Notes under the pieces: generated by a model | What the model was told of the DNA's origin: nothing | Seen by the model: only the letters and a program-made list of their open reading frames with translations | Database searches by the model: none | In this document: positions 35,671 through 44,551 of the stretch, piece after piece | Numbering within the stretch: the first letter of the stretch is position 1 | Layout: the number at the start of each line of letters is the position of its first letter | Translations under genes and position numbers: made by a program | Assembly: GCA_049115735.1 (NCBI GenBank) | Contig: JAGDZP010000002.1 | Coordinates: 62,001 to 126,000 of the forward strand | DNA: 64,000 bases | Direction of reading: 5' to 3' | From: CAXBNB01 sp049115735 | Lineage (GTDB): Bacteria > Bacteroidota > Bacteroidia > Cytophagales > Cyclobacteriaceae

Positions 35671-36552
35671 ATGTCTCGGAAAATTGTACTTACCCTGATG
35701 GTTGGATTATTACTGGTTCAATTCGCTAATGGTCAGAGTGGAAATTGGGTCTCCTTATTGAATGAAGACCATTCAAAGCATTGGGAAGTATTTATAGGCG
35801 TTCCGCATGGTACTGTAAAAGGACTGCCAGGAATTGATCCTGCTAGTGATGGAAAAAAAGGAGAGCCACTAGGTGTCAATAATGATCCAAAAAGTGTTTT
35901 TTCTTTTGAAGATGATGGCTCAGAGGTTGTTTTACATATATCTGGTGAAATTTATGGGGCACTTTCCTCAAAGGCGGAGTACGAAAATTACCACCTGAAA
36001 TTACAATTTAAGTGGGGAGAGAAAAAATGGGAACCGAGACTGGATCGCGAAAGGGACAATGGAATATTATACCATTGTGTAGGTCCGCACGGGGCTTTTT
36101 GGAATGTATGGATGCAATCTCAGGAATTCCAGGTACAACAGGGGGATATGGGAGATTATTACTCATTGGCAAAAACAGAAATAGAGATACCTGCTGTTGC
36201 GGGAGAGTTAATAAATGATTTTGATTACAAAAAAGGAGCTGAAAAGAAAAGGTTTTCAAGTATTGACCCTTCTGTTTACGGACATTGCGACAAGGGCTCA
36301 GATAATGAAAAACCGCATGGAGAATGGAATACCTTGGAGTTGATTTGTATTGGTGGAAGTAGTCTACATGTAGTTAATGGTAAAGTTGTAATGGCATTGT
36401 ACAACTCGCAATACCTTGATCCCAATGACAATATTGTGCCGCTAACAAAAGGCAAAATTCAGCTGCAATCTGAAGGAGCGGAAGCTTTTTATAAGAACAT
36501 TCAAATTAGGTCCATAAAAAAGATCCCACAAGAATATAAAGACCAGTTGTAA
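35671..36552 (+). CDS. Large DUF1080 secreted protein
   Basis: 293 residues with a signal peptide (MSRKIVLTLMVGLLLVQFANG). A DUF1080-type jelly roll covers most of the rest: WVSLLNEDHSKHWEVFIGVP, then NYHLKLQFKWGEKKWEPRLD, and GEWNTLELICIGGSSLHVVN near the end. An insertion of about 60 residues between strands (SLAKTEIEIPAVAGELINDF onward) makes it longer than the two DUF1080 proteins upstream. It stands between the CSPTR sulfatase and the sulfatase-rhamnosidase fusion. Possible roles are a 3-keto-glycoside hydrolase or a glycan-binding protein. Confidence 0.83.
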   Translation: MSRKIVLTLMVGLLLVQFANGQSGNWVSLLNEDHSKHWEVFIGVPHGTVKGLPGIDPASDGKKGEPLGVNNDPKSVFSFEDDGSEVVLHISGEIYGALSSKAEYENYHLKLQFKWGEKKWEPRLDRERDNGILYHCVGPHGAFWNVWMQSQEFQVQQGDMGDYYSLAKTEIEIPAVAGELINDFDYKKGAEKKRFSSIDPSVYGHCDKGSDNEKPHGEWNTLELICIGGSSLHVVNGKVVMALYNSQYLDPNDNIVPLTKGKIQLQSEGAEAFYKNIQIRSIKKIPQEYKDQL

Positions 36553-36903
36553 TTGATTGTTTGGAATAGTTTCAAATCAAATATTTCAGCATTTGGCGGA
36601 TAGCACATCAGCGACAATAGATGATATTGGTGTCGACCGATTAGAGCAGCTACTAAAATATCCTATGATAGATGCGATCGTAGATCAGGGGCCAGGTTTA
36701 CCTAAATCAGATTTCCACTACTATTTCATCATGTTAGTGTTCCAAATTTGGGCATGACCTGCTATTGAATAATTTACACTTCAATGAGAATTCCATGGAA
36801 AACCTAATACAGACAGTGCAGGATGAATTTGCGCAAAAAGTGCACTAATCTTACGCAATTTTTTGAACTAGTTTTATAGGCTAAACTTTTACACATTTAA
36901 ATT
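36553..36903 (+). pseudogene. Degenerate coding relic of unknown gene
   Basis: This 351-bp gap contains protein-like stretches in changing frames without a proper start. One at 36557-36757 reads FQHLADSTSATIDDIGVD and YPMIDAIVDQGPGLPKSDFH. A neighbouring frame gives HHVSVPNLGMTCY near 36731-36772. A third short one from 36795 to 36848 reads MENLIQTVQDEFAQKVH then stop. They look like remains of one or two lost genes; the parent family was not recognised. The start of 36904 lies after them. Confidence 0.35.
36810..36827 (+). repeat. Intergenic 17-bp repeat, copy 2
   Basis: CAGACAGTGCAGGATGAAT, about 77 bp before the ATG of the sulfatase-rhamnosidase gene. It matches copy 1 at most positions. 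Confidence 0.4.
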
Positions 36904-39900
36904 ATGCTATACCGATTAACATTTACACTTATCCTGTGCCTAATTTTCAAAGTAAGCACAATCGCTCAAAGCGGTGATCAACCCAATATCATTTTCATAC
37001 TAACCGACGACCAGCGTTGGGACGCACTGGGTTATGCGGGCAATGAATTGGTCACTACCCCCGAAATGGACAAACTCGCCCAAAGCGGAGTATTCTTTAA
37101 GAATGCAATGGTGACCACACCGATATGTGCAGCTAGCAGAGCGAGTATCTTTAGTGGTTTATACGAAAGAGCGCACGCTTACAATTTCCAAACAGGGGCC
37201 ATGAAGGATGAGTATATGCGTGTGGCCTACCCGCGGATACTCAAGGACTCAGGCTATAAGACTGCATTTTACGGCAAGTTTGGTGTAAACTACCCGCATA
37301 AGGACAAACTCTTTGATGAGTATGAGGATTATGATCGAGCTAATCAATACAAGGATAAGCGAGGCTACTTTTATAAGACGCTTGGAAAAGATACGGTTCA
37401 TTTAACGCGGTACACGGGTCAAAAGGCACTGGACTACCTGGAAAAGGCTGATAGCAGCCAACCCTTCTGTTTGTCGCTTAGTTTTAGTGCTCCTCATGCC
37501 CATGATGGTGCTCCTGAACAATATTTCTGGCAGACTACTACAGATCCATTGTTGCAGGGTGTAGAAGTACCAAAGGCCAATATCTCTGATGACAAATATT
37601 TTGACGCATTACCCAAACCAGTGAGGGATGGTTTCAACCGCCTACGATGGGGATGGAGGTATGATACGCCTGAGAAATACCAGCACAGCCTCAAAGGCTA
37701 TTATCGTATGATTGCAGGTGTTGATTTGGAGATAGCCAAAATCAGAGAGCAACTTGAGAAGAAAGGTTTAGATAAAAATACCGTCATCATTGTGATGGGG
37801 GATAATGGACATTTCCTTGGAGAAAGACAGCTTGCCGGAAAATGGCTAATGTATGACAACTCGGTTAGGGTTCCGCTGATCATCTATGATCCCAGAAATG
37901 CAAAACACCAGGATGTAGATGAAATGGCATTAAATATTGACGTGCCGGCCACCATGCTTGACCTGGCTGGAATAGAGCAGCCGGAAACATGGCAAGGAAA
38001 AAGTTTGATGCCAATTGTTTCTGGTAAAACAAATGACATCAAAAGAGATACCGTATTGATCGAGCACCTTTGGGAATTCGAACACATTCCTCCAAGTGAA
38101 GGTGTGCGAACAGATGAATGGAAGTACTTCCGCTATGTTAATGACAAGTCTTCGGAAGAGCTCTATAACCTGAAGAAGGACCCAAGAGAAATTAAGAATC
38201 TTGCTGGAAGTAAAAAATACAGAGGCGTACTGACGAAGTTGCGCAAGAAGACGGATCAACTGATCTTGGAATTGGGTGATGAGTCTACGGTGGCTCCAAC
38301 AGAACTAACAGTTGAATACATTAGAGAACCATCTCAGGTAAAGGTAGTGGATACTACTCCGGAGTTAGGCTGGAGGGTTCCAGATGGTGCTGTATTCCAA
38401 TCTGCTTACCAGATTTTAGTAGCCACTTCTAAGGAAAATATTGACAACAACATTGGTGACGTCTGGAACAGTGGACAAGTAAGAACAAACAATTCTACCA
38501 ACGTTAGCTATGCTGGTAAGGCCCTGAAAGCAGGAATGAAATATTTCTGGAAAGTACGATTGTGGGATGAGCATAATAGGCTGGGCAACTATGCCAAAGC
38601 TCAAATGTTCCAGATAGGTAATCCTACTGGAGAATTGACAACCGCTAATTTTTTCCAGATTGAAAGAATTAAGCCCGCTAAAGTGGTTGAGAAATCGAAG
38701 AGCTCTTACTTCATTGATTTTGGTAAGGATGCTTTTGCCAACCTGGAGTTTGATTACAAGGCTCTAGCCGCTGATACATTGATCTTGAGACTTGGTGAAG
38801 ATTTAGAAAATGGCCAGATCAACAGGACGCCAATAGGTACCATAAGGTACCAGGAATTGAAAGTAGCGGTGAACCCTGCTCAGACCAATTACAAGTTGAG
38901 TATTAGACCTGACAAAAGAAACACACTTCCTAACAAGGCCATAGCACTACCAGATTCGTTTCCGGTTTTATTACCATTTAGGTATTGTGAAATAGAAAAT
39001 GCTAAAAGCCCGATTTCAAAAGACGATTTAACACAAGTCGCCTACTTCAACTATTTCGATTACAACACGAGTGGTTTTACGAGCTCAGATACTGTTCTCA
39101 ACCAAGTATATGAACTGTGCAAGTATTCCATGAAGGCCACAACTTTCAGTGGTTTGTATGTAGATGGTGAGCGAGAAAGAATCCCATACGAGGCGGATGC
39201 TTATTTGAACCAGCTTAGTCACTATACCACGGACAGGGAATACGCCATTGCGAGGAGGACTATAGAGTATTTTATGGAGCATCCCACCTGGCCGACGGAG
39301 TGGCAGCAGCATGTTGCACTGTTGATATATGCCGACTATATGTACACCGGTAATACCGAGCTCATAGAGCAGTACTATGAAGATCTAAAACACAAGACAC
39401 TTTTTGAATTATCCAATGAAGATGGTTTGATTACTTCTGAAAAAGTAACACACGAATTTATGTTGAAGCTTGGCTTCAAGGAAGGGTATAAAAAACCATT
39501 GACAGATATCGTAGACTGGCCTTCAGCTGGATGGGGAGGCGACCCTAACAACAAAGGAGAACGTGACGGTTATGTCTTCAAGCCATATAGCACGGTCATC
39601 AATTCTTTCTTCTATGAAAACATGAGGATAATGGCCGAATTTGCTCAGATACTTGGCAAAACGGATGAGGTACTGGATTTTGAGTTTAGGGCGGCAAGAG
39701 CCAAGAAAGCAATCAATGAACAGATGTTTGATAAAGAACGAGGCGTTTATGTGGACGGTATTGGCACAGACCATGCTGCCTTGCATGCGAATATGATGCC
39801 TTTGGCCTTTGGCATTGTGCCGGAAGAATATTTCGATTCAGTAGTAGCGCATGTAAAATCTCGTGGCATGGCTTGCAGCGTTTATGGTTCACAGTTCTTG

Positions 39901-40407
39901 ATGGATGGATTGTACAATGCCGGTGAGGCAGACTATGCGCTGGAGCTGATGGCAAGTACTGCCAAAAGGAGTTGGTACAACATGATTCGCGAAGGTTCTA
40001 CCATCACGATGGAGGCTTGGGACAATATTTATAAAAACAATCAGGATTGGAACCATGCCTGGGGAGGCGTCCCTGCCAATGCTATTCCAAGAGGTTTGTG
40101 GGGGATACAACCCAAAACTCCAGGGTATGGTGTGGCCCGAATCAGACCACAGCTGTCAAAGTTGGAGCATAGTGAAATCAAAGTACCTACTTTACTAGGA
40201 GAGATCAACGGGAAGTACCGACGAGTAAGCGGCCGTTTACAGACTTATGAGATTGAATTGCCAGCGAATATGCTAGGTGAATTCGTTCTTTCTGGAGCTG
40301 GTGACAGTGTCATTACTTTAAATGGTGTAAAAGTAAATTCGGCATTTGGGTCAATACGACTGTCTCCTGGAATGAACAAAATCGAGATTAAGATTAATTC
40401 ATTTTAG
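36904..40407 (+). CDS. Bifunctional sulfatase - GH78 alpha-L-rhamnosidase
   Basis: 1167 residues, secreted (signal peptide about 1-22). Residues 25-455 are a type I sulfatase: metal ligands in ILTDDQRWDALGYAG, signature C75-A-A-S-R, VIVMGDNGHFLGERQLAGKW. From about 465 (TELTVEYIREPSQVKV) the protein is a GH78 rhamnosidase: a fibronectin-like domain, beta-sandwich domains, then the (alpha/alpha)6 barrel. The catalytic region is DGERERIPYEAD (E756/E758) and the proposed general base is E1037 in TITMEAWDN. A similar sulfatase-GH78 layout is known from ulvan degradation in Formosa agariphila (from memory). It could desulfate a sugar and then release rhamnose from the same chain. Both halves look catalytically complete. 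Confidence 0.93.
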   Translation: MLYRLTFTLILCLIFKVSTIAQSGDQPNIIFILTDDQRWDALGYAGNELVTTPEMDKLAQSGVFFKNAMVTTPICAASRASIFSGLYERAHAYNFQTGAMKDEYMRVAYPRILKDSGYKTAFYGKFGVNYPHKDKLFDEYEDYDRANQYKDKRGYFYKTLGKDTVHLTRYTGQKALDYLEKADSSQPFCLSLSFSAPHAHDGAPEQYFWQTTTDPLLQGVEVPKANISDDKYFDALPKPVRDGFNRLRWGWRYDTPEKYQHSLKGYYRMIAGVDLEIAKIREQLEKKGLDKNTVIIVMGDNGHFLGERQLAGKWLMYDNSVRVPLIIYDPRNAKHQDVDEMALNIDVPATMLDLAGIEQPETWQGKSLMPIVSGKTNDIKRDTVLIEHLWEFEHIPPSEGVRTDEWKYFRYVNDKSSEELYNLKKDPREIKNLAGSKKYRGVLTKLRKKTDQLILELGDESTVAPTELTVEYIREPSQVKVVDTTPELGWRVPDGAVFQSAYQILVATSKENIDNNIGDVWNSGQVRTNNSTNVSYAGKALKAGMKYFWKVRLWDEHNRLGNYAKAQMFQIGNPTGELTTANFFQIERIKPAKVVEKSKSSYFIDFGKDAFANLEFDYKALAADTLILRLGEDLENGQINRTPIGTIRYQELKVAVNPAQTNYKLSIRPDKRNTLPNKAIALPDSFPVLLPFRYCEIENAKSPISKDDLTQVAYFNYFDYNTSGFTSSDTVLNQVYELCKYSMKATTFSGLYVDGERERIPYEADAYLNQLSHYTTDREYAIARRTIEYFMEHPTWPTEWQQHVALLIYADYMYTGNTELIEQYYEDLKHKTLFELSNEDGLITSEKVTHEFMLKLGFKEGYKKPLTDIVDWPSAGWGGDPNNKGERDGYVFKPYSTVINSFFYENMRIMAEFAQILGKTDEVLDFEFRAARAKKAINEQMFDKERGVYVDGIGTDHAALHANMMPLAFGIVPEEYFDSVVAHVKSRGMACSVYGSQFLMDGLYNAGEADYALELMASTAKRSWYNMIREGSTITMEAWDNIYKNNQDWNHAWGGVPANAIPRGLWGIQPKTPGYGVARIRPQLSKLEHSEIKVPTLLGEINGKYRRVSGRLQTYEIELPANMLGEFVLSGAGDSVITLNGVKVNSAFGSIRLSPGMNKIEIKINSF

Positions 40408-40518
40408 GTGATAAAGTGAAGCGCTGTAAAGCTCGATTTTTCTGGTCATACCGTGTCGGATAACGGGAGGAGGTCATTAGAGTTTAATGGTGAGCTTATC
40501 TAACTAATTATTAAAATT

Positions 40519-42570
40519 ATGAAACTAAAAATTCGGTTTGTCAGATTGGTACTGATTCTGCCTTTCATATCTTCATTTATTGTCAAAAGTCAAACGTCAG
40601 AAGAATCAATTTACACAGAAAGATTTGATGATCCTCAAGCTGTCTATCTCAACAATGAAAACTTCAATGTTGCGGCAGATGGAACCGGGGATGATGCTCC
40701 TGCAATTCAGTCGGCCATTGATCTGGTACGGGAAAAGTCGGGAGGCGGGATTGTTTTTATTCCAGAAGGCACATACAGGCTAGGAAAAACCGTTTATGTC
40801 TGGCGTGGAATCCGATTGATAGGCTATGGGAAAGAAAGACCAATTTTCAAGCTAGGAGAGAATACTCCTGGTTATCAGGAAGGGGATCATCAATATATGG
40901 TTCATTTTTGTCAAAACCCTCCAGGCACGCCGGGTCCTCTTCAGCCTAATACCTGGGTTACGGAAGATTTTCAAGATGGAACTTATACCACATTTTATTC
41001 CGGGCTTCAGAACATAAATTTTGAAATTGGTGACGGTAACCCTGCAGCCATTGCTATAAGATATCATGTTGCTCAGGTTTGTGTACTGGATCACATCAAT
41101 TTTAACATCGGGCAAGGCCGTGGAGGGATTCAGGCAGCTGGGAATATAATTGAGAACTGCACATTTCAAGGGGGTGAGTTTGGTATAAAGACGGAAAAAT
41201 CTGCCCCAAGCTGGCAGATTACAGTACTAGATTGTTCGTTTGAAGGACAGAGGGAGTCTTCCATAATTACCAGTGATGCCAAGATGCTCGTTATTCGTGG
41301 CAGGTTTAAAAACACGCCCATCGGTATTTTTCTACCCGGACCGGACCAGATATATGTTCAAGATACCTGGTTTGAGGATATCGGAAATACAGCATTTCAG
41401 ATAAATCATTACGTACATGAGGATTTGCAGGTAAACTTTGATAATCTTAAATTTTCAAATGTCCCTTACAGTGTCAAGTTTAAGGCAAAAATCCACCAGG
41501 CAATCAGGAGAGCTGGAAGGGTAGAATATGAAGCGCCGGCACCTGTCTACACCATTAAGGAATTTTCCCAGGGGATACACCTTGAAAATCCTCAGGGAAA
41601 TGCCTTGCTGCGTCATTTTGGAGTAGAGATAGATGAATCTCCCATTGAGACACTGGGCGAGTTTCCTAAGAAAGAGATAGCAGACTTGCCTGAAGCTGGG
41701 ACCTGGGTAAATATTGCAGACCTGAGTGCGAAAGGTGATGGGGAAACAGATTGTACGAAGGTATTCGAAAGGGCCATTGCAAAATATGACGCCATTTATG
41801 TTCCAATGGGGAATTATGTAATATCCAGATCATTAACACTCAGGGAAAGGACTACTTTGATCGGCTTACATCCTTACAAAACCAGATTAGTTCTGAGCAA
41901 TGGAACAGAAGGATTTCAGGATGTTGATGATCCCAGACCTCTGCTTATAGCTCCTGAAGGTGGAAGTAATGGTATAACGGGCATAGGAATTGACCTGGGG
42001 ATCAATCCAGGGGCAATTGGCCTAAAATGGATGGCCGGATCTGAGTCATTCGTGAATGACGGATTGTTTCGAACTTCGAGCAAATGCGAACGCGGAGAGG
42101 GTAGTACCCATTCCATCTGGGTTACAAATGGCGGTGGCGGAGCATTTAAAAATATTTGGATAGTAGACAACAATACTGATGTTCCTTTTTACATAAACAA
42201 AACGAAGACTCCTGGTAAAATTTATGAAATCTCAGTTGAACATCATAAGTACCATGAAGTCGTTCTTGAAAATGTGGAAAACTGGTCCTTCTACGGACTT
42301 CAGCTGGAAGAAGATACCGGCAGTGAAAAGGTTCTTGCCGTAGAAATTAGTAATTGCAGGAATATCCTTTTTGCCAACCTGAGGAGTCACCGGACTTCAG
42401 GAATTTGGGATCCCTACTATGCGGGAGTACTCTTAAGAAACTCAAATAATATTTCGATTAAGGGAAACCATTTCAGCGGTTTCGTATTTCCATATGACCA
42501 TACTTTATTTGATGAATCTACTGGTCTGGCCATACCCAATCTGAAGTTTACGAAACTGCATATTAAGTAG
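40519..42570 (+). CDS. Secreted double pectate-lyase-3-type beta-helix protein
   Basis: 683 residues with a signal peptide (about 1-25). Two successive right-handed beta-helix units are visible. The first begins NFNVAADGTGDDAPAIQSAI and continues GGGIVFIPEGTYRLGKTVYV. The second begins NIADLSAKGDGETDCTKVFE and continues AIYVPMGNYVISRSLTLRER. Both starts have the Pectate_lyase_3 (GH28/GH55/PL-like) signature, as in enzymes built of two stacked helices. No catalytic set could be assigned by eye, so it may be a lyase, a glycoside hydrolase or an epimerase-like protein. It follows the rhamnosidase fusion by 111 bp. Confidence 0.8.
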   Translation: MKLKIRFVRLVLILPFISSFIVKSQTSEESIYTERFDDPQAVYLNNENFNVAADGTGDDAPAIQSAIDLVREKSGGGIVFIPEGTYRLGKTVYVWRGIRLIGYGKERPIFKLGENTPGYQEGDHQYMVHFCQNPPGTPGPLQPNTWVTEDFQDGTYTTFYSGLQNINFEIGDGNPAAIAIRYHVAQVCVLDHINFNIGQGRGGIQAAGNIIENCTFQGGEFGIKTEKSAPSWQITVLDCSFEGQRESSIITSDAKMLVIRGRFKNTPIGIFLPGPDQIYVQDTWFEDIGNTAFQINHYVHEDLQVNFDNLKFSNVPYSVKFKAKIHQAIRRAGRVEYEAPAPVYTIKEFSQGIHLENPQGNALLRHFGVEIDESPIETLGEFPKKEIADLPEAGTWVNIADLSAKGDGETDCTKVFERAIAKYDAIYVPMGNYVISRSLTLRERTTLIGLHPYKTRLVLSNGTEGFQDVDDPRPLLIAPEGGSNGITGIGIDLGINPGAIGLKWMAGSESFVNDGLFRTSSKCERGEGSTHSIWVTNGGGGAFKNIWIVDNNTDVPFYINKTKTPGKIYEISVEHHKYHEVVLENVENWSFYGLQLEEDTGSEKVLAVEISNCRNILFANLRSHRTSGIWDPYYAGVLLRNSNNISIKGNHFSGFVFPYDHTLFDESTGLAIPNLKFTKLHIK

Positions 42571-42722
42571 AAATAAATTTTAGAATACCGAAAAACATTC
42601 GCCTATTCCATGTTAATGGTTTTTATCCATGTCGAAAACTAAAAAACAATCAATTGCCTAATATTCCTCGGGCAATGAGGCTTATGTTAGCTAGACCAAT
42701 GAATTAATGGGAGACAAAAAAC

Positions 42723-42860
42723 GTGTCTTTCAATATAACACCAGATATGCTGGAATTCACAGGAATGGAAATGGAGAGGATTCTGGAGCCCGGGTCTTAT
42801 AAGGTTTACCAGGGCGGATCATCAGATTTAGCCCTGGAAGCAAGCTTTAAGCTACTTTAG
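42723..42860 (+). pseudogene. GH3 C-terminal fragment (relic)
   Basis: Within the 440-bp gap before the next sulfatase one frame reads VSFNITPDMLEFTGMEMERI then LEPGSYKVYQGGSSDLALEA and SFKLL followed by TAG. This is the end of the fibronectin-III-like domain of GH3 beta-glucosidases and beta-xylosidases. Upstream the frame breaks near a run of A at 42715-42720, and no catalytic domain is left. The remainder of the gap (42571-42722 and 42861-43010) shows no ORF or RNA gene. A GH3 gene was once part of this island. Confidence 0.75.
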
Positions 42861-43010
42861 TTTTTAAGACAATTTCAATTCTCACCTTACTCAAGTCATT
42901 CGTGTAGAAAGTGGATTATTCCATTACATTCTCCTAATATTTAGTGTCTCAAGTCGATCCTTATCCATTAACCGTTATTTTTGATATGCACAAATATTTC
43001 CTTCCACATT

Positions 43011-44399
43011 ATGAAAACAAGCCTATTTTATACTCTTAGTTTTTTGATCTTGCTCGCCTGTAAACCACGAACGCAAAGCAGTTCGAATAAAGCTCAACGG
43101 CAAAATGTCATCATCATATTCACCGATGATATGGGTTATGGGGATATCTCCTCTTATGGTGCTAGTGATCATATTACCCCTAATATTGATCAGTTGGCAA
43201 AGGAAGGCGTAAAATGTACTGATTTTTATGTGCCAGTTCCATACTGTGCTCCTTCCAGGGCCACTTTGCTCACTGGTAGATTTCCGCTTCGGCATGGGCT
43301 TGTTAGAAATCCTACACCGGACAAGGGGATCAATGATATTGGTATTTCAGCGGATGAACTAACCATTGCAGAAGTTTTAAAAGATGAAGGTTACAAAACC
43401 AAATTGGTGGGAAAATGGCACCTCGGCCATGTGGAGCAATACTTCCCTACGAATCATGGATTCGACGAATATTATGGCATACTGTACTCGAATGATATGA
43501 GGCCAGTCCAAATTGTGGAAAATAAGGATACAGTAGAATACCCTGTAGACCAGACTGTGCTAACTAAAAACTACACTATTAAGGCTTTGGACTTCATTCG
43601 AAAAAATAAGGATGAGCAGTTTTTTCTACAGCTGTGTCACGCCATGCCTCACAAACCGCTTGCGGCATCAAAAGACTTTTACACTCCTGAAACTCCCGAT
43701 AATTTGTACGACGATGTGATACAAGAACTGGATTGGTCTGTAGGCGAAATCATGTCGGAGTTGAAGAAATTAGACCTTATTGACAATACAATAGTGATGT
43801 TCTTATCCGATAATGGCCCATCGTGGGGTGGTAGTAGTGGCGGGCTGAAAGGAATGAAGGGGAGAAATTGGGAAGGAGGCACGTGTGTTCCATTCCTGAT
43901 TAGAAGTAGTGCATTGCCCGGAGGGAGGACGGTAACTACACCATGCTGGTCGCCCGATATTTTCCCGACCATTCTGGGAATGCTCGATGTAGATGTACCC
44001 GAAGGATTGGTTTTGGATGGGCAAAACATTCAGGCAGTCCTGAAAGGAAATGAGTCTAGTCATCAGCCAATTTTTACTATGCGGGGTGATCAGGTGATGG
44101 TAGTAAGAAGTGGCGATTGGAAGCTATTCCTGAAAAAGCCGAGATATTACAATGGGGAAGACAAGAATTACAGAAAGGGATGGGAAGCAAGAAAGCCGGA
44201 TGGAACCACGATAATCGCTCCTATGGAGCAACCAACTCCTGATTTGTATCCTGGAGTTAAGCCTATCGATTTTGGTACTTTCCCATTACTCTTTAACTTA
44301 AAGGAAGATCAGGGGGAAACAGAAAATCTAGCGGAAAAGTATCCTGAAAAAGTAAATGAACTGCAAGCCATTTATGATGAGTTTTTGCGATCCATTTAG
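43011..44399 (+). CDS. Sulfatase lipoprotein (CAPSR type)
   Basis: About 462 residues from the ATG at 43011, chosen because it opens a lipoprotein signal (Cys17 in LILLACKPR). The frame extends to 42981. The signature is C79-A-P-S-R in VPYCAPSRATLLTGRFPLRH. Metal ligands are D39-D40 (IFTDDMGYGD) and LSDNGPSWGG. GKWHLGHVEQYFPTNHGFDE and HAMPHKPLAASKDFY fit arylsulfatase/N-acetylgalactosamine-6-sulfatase-like members. It is the last sulfatase of the island and precedes the alginate-lyase-family gene by 152 bp. Formylglycine maturation is required, with the maturase outside the window. Confidence 0.93.
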   Translation: MKTSLFYTLSFLILLACKPRTQSSSNKAQRQNVIIIFTDDMGYGDISSYGASDHITPNIDQLAKEGVKCTDFYVPVPYCAPSRATLLTGRFPLRHGLVRNPTPDKGINDIGISADELTIAEVLKDEGYKTKLVGKWHLGHVEQYFPTNHGFDEYYGILYSNDMRPVQIVENKDTVEYPVDQTVLTKNYTIKALDFIRKNKDEQFFLQLCHAMPHKPLAASKDFYTPETPDNLYDDVIQELDWSVGEIMSELKKLDLIDNTIVMFLSDNGPSWGGSSGGLKGMKGRNWEGGTCVPFLIRSSALPGGRTVTTPCWSPDIFPTILGMLDVDVPEGLVLDGQNIQAVLKGNESSHQPIFTMRGDQVMVVRSGDWKLFLKKPRYYNGEDKNYRKGWEARKPDGTTIIAPMEQPTPDLYPGVKPIDFGTFPLLFNLKEDQGETENLAEKYPEKVNELQAIYDEFLRSI

Positions 44400-44491
44400 A
44401 CCAATTGTATTGACAGACCTAGTCGCTTTCCATTAGTCGAGGTACAATTTCAGGCTTGAAAATGAATCCTCGACCGGAAGCATAGCAATGT

Positions 44492-44508
44492 CAACAGTAC
44501 AGGATAAT
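44492..44508 (+). repeat. Intergenic 17-bp repeat, copy 3
   Basis: CAACAGTACAGGATAAT, 43 bp before the start of the alginate-lyase-family gene. It forms part of a tiny frame MSTVQDNIYVR then stop (44488-44523). Confidence 0.4.
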
Positions 44509-44551
44509 ATTTATGTGAGATAGCCATATTTTTATCAATCAATACTCCAAA

